Source of the DNA: Pseudodesulfovibrio sp.
Lineage (GTDB): Bacteria > Desulfobacterota > Desulfovibrionia > Desulfovibrionales > Desulfovibrionaceae
Reading direction: 5' to 3'
Assembly: GCA_022712815.1 (NCBI GenBank)
Contig: JAFLJW010000256.1
Coordinates: 1 to 7,926, forward strand
Length of the DNA: 7,926 nt
Shown here: positions 5,632 to 7,926 of the stretch, piece after piece
Position numbering within the stretch: position 1 is the stretch's first letter
Layout of the letters: every line of letters begins with the position of its first letter
Position numbers and translations under genes: made by a program
Notes under the pieces: generated by a model
Told to the model about the DNA's origin: nothing
Seen by the model: the letters and a program-made list of their open reading frames with translations, nothing else
The model's database searches: none

Positions 5632-6657
5632 ATGATTCTTTTATGTCGCCTTTCAATTCTTTTGGGATTGACCTTCTGCCTTTTTCCCCCCATCACCGTA
5701 TCCGCTCAGGACAACATCGTACGTCGTGCGGCCTTTGACATTGGTTCAGCTACCATCAAATGCACCATTGCCGATGTGGATATCTCCACAGGACACATCG
5801 TCAAGACTGTTGAAAAACTTTCCCGGAAAGTTGATTTCGCAGAGGATCTGGCAAGGTCATATGATGGCAATTTCAGCAAGGAGATCCGAAGCGAAGGCAT
5901 TGAGGCCATCAAGGAAATGAAGCTCAAGGCCATTGAGCACCGCGCCCTTGAATTTTTCGGTGTCGGGGGGGCTGCGGCCCGGTCAGCCCGGAACGGACGA
6001 GCCTATTTTGTCCGGATCAAGAAAGAGACGGGTATTCCGTGCCGCGTCATTTCCGTACAGCAAGCCGCACTCCTGAGCTACCACGCTGTTCGCCAGCAAC
6101 TCGATATGTCGTCCAGGGATTTGTTGGTCTGGGACATTGGCGGCAGCAGCATGAAAATGACTGCTCGACGTCCTGATGGCGGCCTGATCTTTCATATCGA
6201 TGCCATGGCTTCGGTTTCCTTTAAAAATATCGTCATCAACATGATTCAGGGGAAAGACATCAATACTGTCTCATCACCCAATCCCATGAGTGAGTCCGAA
6301 GTCGCACGGGCCTTGAATTATGCCCAATCCTACGCTGAAATGAACGTCCCGCCACCGCTCATGGCCCGGATTCGTGCTTCCAGGATGGGTATGGCCGGAA
6401 TCGGCGGCGTGCACTACTACTCCATCCCCGGAACTTTGGGGGGACGCGAAAAGTCCTACACTCGTGACGAAGTGAAAAAGGCTCTCAAGAAATGGACAGG
6501 CCAACCAGACGAAGCCTTTGATAGTGACTACGCCGATACCCGTTTGACAAATCTCATCCTGGTGCTTGGCTATATGCAAGCCATGGGACTCGACACTGTT
6601 TACCCGTTCAAGATCAATGAGGCGGACGGCCTGCTAGCCGTACCCGAATTTTGGTAA
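5632..6657 (+). CDS. Exported Ppx/GppA-like protein with altered active site
   Basis: A 341-residue protein with a signal peptide: short basic n-region, hydrophobic core (about residues 6-18) and a likely cleavage after VSA (A25). The mature part resembles the two actin-like domains of the exopolyphosphatase / pppGpp phosphohydrolase family. Seen: first phosphate loop AFDIGSATIK (34-43), GVGGAAARSARN (110-121), the VIS block (139-141), second phosphate loop WDIGGSSMKM (167-176) and GIGGVHYY (256-263). In the family the VIS block is followed by GxEEA, with a glutamate as proposed catalytic base; here it reads VQQAA, so both glutamates are lost (Q144, A145). The C-terminal HD and other domains of long Ppx are absent. 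Export is unusual because ppGpp and nucleotides are cytosolic. It may bind polyphosphate or another ligand rather than hydrolyse it. A lipobox is not present. Family call is good; function unknown. Confidence 0.8.
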   Translation: MILLCRLSILLGLTFCLFPPITVSAQDNIVRRAAFDIGSATIKCTIADVDISTGHIVKTVEKLSRKVDFAEDLARSYDGNFSKEIRSEGIEAIKEMKLKAIEHRALEFFGVGGAAARSARNGRAYFVRIKKETGIPCRVISVQQAALLSYHAVRQQLDMSSRDLLVWDIGGSSMKMTARRPDGGLIFHIDAMASVSFKNIVINMIQGKDINTVSSPNPMSESEVARALNYAQSYAEMNVPPPLMARIRASRMGMAGIGGVHYYSIPGTLGGREKSYTRDEVKKALKKWTGQPDEAFDSDYADTRLTNLILVLGYMQAMGLDTVYPFKINEADGLLAVPEFW

Positions 6658-6676
6658 ACTGTTAGAAAAAGGTTGA

Positions 6677-6717
6677 TTGCGGCGTTACGCAAGGCGGCGT
6701 ATGGATTTATTCTTTTC
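6677..6717. terminator. Weak bidirectional terminator candidate between convergent genes
   Basis: Two overlapping 5-bp hairpins share bases 6688-6690. TACGC/GCGTA (6686-6690 with 6697-6701) is followed on the plus strand by a T-rich stretch from 6705. TTGCG/CGCAA (6677-6681 with 6688-6692) is followed on the minus strand by five T residues opposite 6666-6670. Stems are short and the T-runs are not immediately adjacent, so efficiency is doubtful. Confidence 0.3.
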
Positions 6718-6729
6718 CGTGTTGAATTT

Positions 6730-7536
6730 TTATCGTAACCCTGCGTTCAAAGGTTGCAAAGTCCCCTCTGCATAGCTCTTGTCCTCCATATATCCTTTCA
6801 GGGACGCGATTCGCTTGTCACTGTCGGGATGGGAGGAAAAGTACTCTTTCCAATTTTCCTGATTGTGCTCGGCGTTCAGGGTCTCAAAGAAAGTGTATGC
6901 ACCGGCCACATGTCCGTAAGTGCAATTGAGGACATCCAGGCCATTTCGGTCTGCGGCTGATTCCTGCTTGCGGGAAAAGGCGAGGTTGGTCAGCGCCAGC
7001 GGGTCTGATATCAGGCTGATACCGGTCGCATGCTCCACGGCAGCCGAGAGCATGATAACGATAAGTGTCCGTCCGAAACCGCGCAAATGATCGCGGTTTT
7101 TCATATGGCCCATCTCGTGACCGAGGATGAAGGTCAGCTCATTTTCTGATTCCATTTTTTCGAGCAGGCCGGACATGATCACTATCCGTCCGCCGGGAAA
7201 GGCAAAGGCGTTGATCATGTCATTTTTCATGATCACAACAGTCACCGGATGCTCCGGCTTGCCGCAATTATCCGGCATTGAGTCGAGCATTTTTTGAACG
7301 ATGCGTTCCTTGTCTTTCAGCCGCTCTCCATCGACCAGAGTGTCGGAGTTGATAAATCCGAATATCTTCTGTTCGGTTTCAAACGAGATATTGGGAACGA
7401 CAAGGTCCACGAAAATACCGCACACGACGAACAGGACCACGGCGACCAACAAGGCGCCGCCGACATATTTGAAAAAATCGGCTATCCAGTTGCCGGAGCT
7501 GATATTAACGTTACGCCTGGGTTTTTTCTGGCGCAT
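6730..7536 (-). CDS. Membrane-anchored M48 family zinc metallopeptidase
   Basis: A 268-residue protease. Seen: basic N-terminus (MRQKKPRR), one membrane segment at about residues 24-46, then a catalytic domain placed in the periplasm by the positive-inside rule. Motifs: NAFAFPGGRIVIMSGLL (109-125), the zinc site HEMGH (140-144, with E141 as catalytic base), third zinc ligand E192 in SRKQESAAD, and the HPDSDKRI stretch (236-243) usual near the end of M48 domains. All catalytic residues are present. A moderately hydrophobic stretch at 157-176 follows the HExxH helix, as in relatives. It differs from HtpX, which has several membrane segments and a cytosolic active site, and is nearer the periplasmic BepA/LoiP or Oma1-like group, so envelope protein quality control is the likely role. 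Its start overlaps the upstream gene by 26 bp without a clear ribosome binding site, suggesting translational coupling. Confidence 0.93.
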   Translation of the reverse strand: MRQKKPRRNVNISSGNWIADFFKYVGGALLVAVVLFVVCGIFVDLVVPNISFETEQKIFGFINSDTLVDGERLKDKERIVQKMLDSMPDNCGKPEHPVTVVIMKNDMINAFAFPGGRIVIMSGLLEKMESENELTFILGHEMGHMKNRDHLRGFGRTLIVIMLSAAVEHATGISLISDPLALTNLAFSRKQESAADRNGLDVLNCTYGHVAGAYTFFETLNAEHNQENWKEYFSSHPDSDKRIASLKGYMEDKSYAEGTLQPLNAGLR

Positions 7537-7926
7537 GACCGGACTTCAGGTAGACAGCCGTGCCGTAGGCGATGGCCTCCACGCAGCTTGACTTTGAAGA
7601 GAGACCATAACTGATGGGTGCATATTCAAGACGCACGTTGACTATCTCCACCGCATCGCCTGCAACCTCGCGCATCCGCAGCAGGGCCTCGCGCCGCGCC
7701 CGGTCTATGATGGATTCATAGGACCTGATCGGACCTCCGAACATGGATTTGAACGCGCCCATTATCCAGCGGAAAAACTCCGCAGCAATGACGGCTTCGC
7801 CACAGACCAGTCTGGTTTCACCAACGGTCAAAAGATCGGAGGTCATGGCCTTGGTCGTTTTCAGTATCTGGTTTTCCATCGCCTCTTCACGCGTTTCAAG
7901 GGATTTGAAATGCTTGCGCTCGATGA
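7511..7926 (-). CDS. YbjQ-like (UPF0145, 'heavy-metal-binding' domain) protein, start possibly beyond window
   Basis: At least 122 residues, counted from the ATG at 7877-7879. Seen: LVCGEAVIAAEFFRWIMG (residues 24-41), a GG at 48-49, then SYESIIDRARREAL (53-66), followed by strand-like VEIVNVRLEY (77-86) and EAIAYGTAVYLK (101-112). This order matches YbjQ: GEAV-N/FF, GGR, tyrosine-anchored helix with AR, and the closing GTAV strand. YbjQ proteins form small oligomers of unknown function; the metal-binding name is historical. The frame stays open from that ATG to the right edge and reads like protein (ERKHFKSLETREEA), and the GAGG before the ATG is only 2 nt away, so the real start probably lies outside. 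The end overlaps the M48 peptidase start by 26 bp. Family call is fairly good; start unresolved. Confidence 0.78.
   Translation of the reverse strand, partial: IERKHFKSLETREEAMENQILKTTKAMTSDLLTVGETRLVCGEAVIAAEFFRWIMGAFKSMFGGPIRSYESIIDRARREALLRMREVAGDAVEIVNVRLEYAPISYGLSSKSSCVEAIAYGTAVYLKSGHAPEKTQA

Noticed and set aside
5632..5682. Lipoprotein signal in the Ppx-like protein (LTFC near residue 16)
   Set aside because: The residue before the cysteine is phenylalanine, not Gly/Ala/Ser, and a good SPase I site (VSA) follows.

Overview
The window looks like a piece of a delta-type Proteobacterium, most likely a Desulfovibrio/Pseudodesulfovibrio-like sulfate reducer. This is an inference from moderate-to-high GC coding sequence, the style of the proteins, and the pairing of serA with a class V aminotransferase. 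No marker gene settles the taxonomy. There are no tRNA or rRNA genes, CRISPR arrays, insertion sequences or phage genes; nearly all of it is ordinary chromosomal coding sequence.

Layout. Positions 1-2183 (minus strand) hold a two-gene serine biosynthesis unit: a class V aminotransferase followed 18 nt later by serA, which runs off the left edge. Positions 2184-2532 are a gene-free divergent region. It has a candidate promoter for the serine genes, a strongly purine-rich then pyrimidine-rich stretch, and a hairpin that could cover the ribosome binding site of the next gene. Positions 2533-5547 (plus strand) hold a soluble PAS histidine kinase, a small hotdog-fold thioesterase-like protein, ruvX (YqgF nuclease) and mltG (endolytic transglycosylase). 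The last three are tightly packed: 1 nt between thioesterase and ruvX, and a 22-bp overlap between ruvX and mltG. Positions 5632-6657 hold a signal-peptide-bearing Ppx/GppA-like protein whose usual catalytic glutamates appear to be replaced. Positions 6730-7926 (minus strand, convergent) hold a membrane-anchored M48 metallopeptidase overlapping by 26 bp the end of an upstream YbjQ-like (UPF0145) gene that may begin outside the window.

Functional reading. The left unit converts 3-phosphoglycerate to phosphoserine. The central run mixes signalling, rRNA/DNA housekeeping (ruvX) and cell-wall synthesis (mltG). The right side is envelope-directed: an exported Ppx-like protein and a periplasm-facing protease coupled to a YbjQ protein. 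The least explained parts are the exported, active-site-altered Ppx-like protein, the YbjQ/M48 overlapping pair, and the structured leader before the histidine kinase. None of these alone proves a new system.
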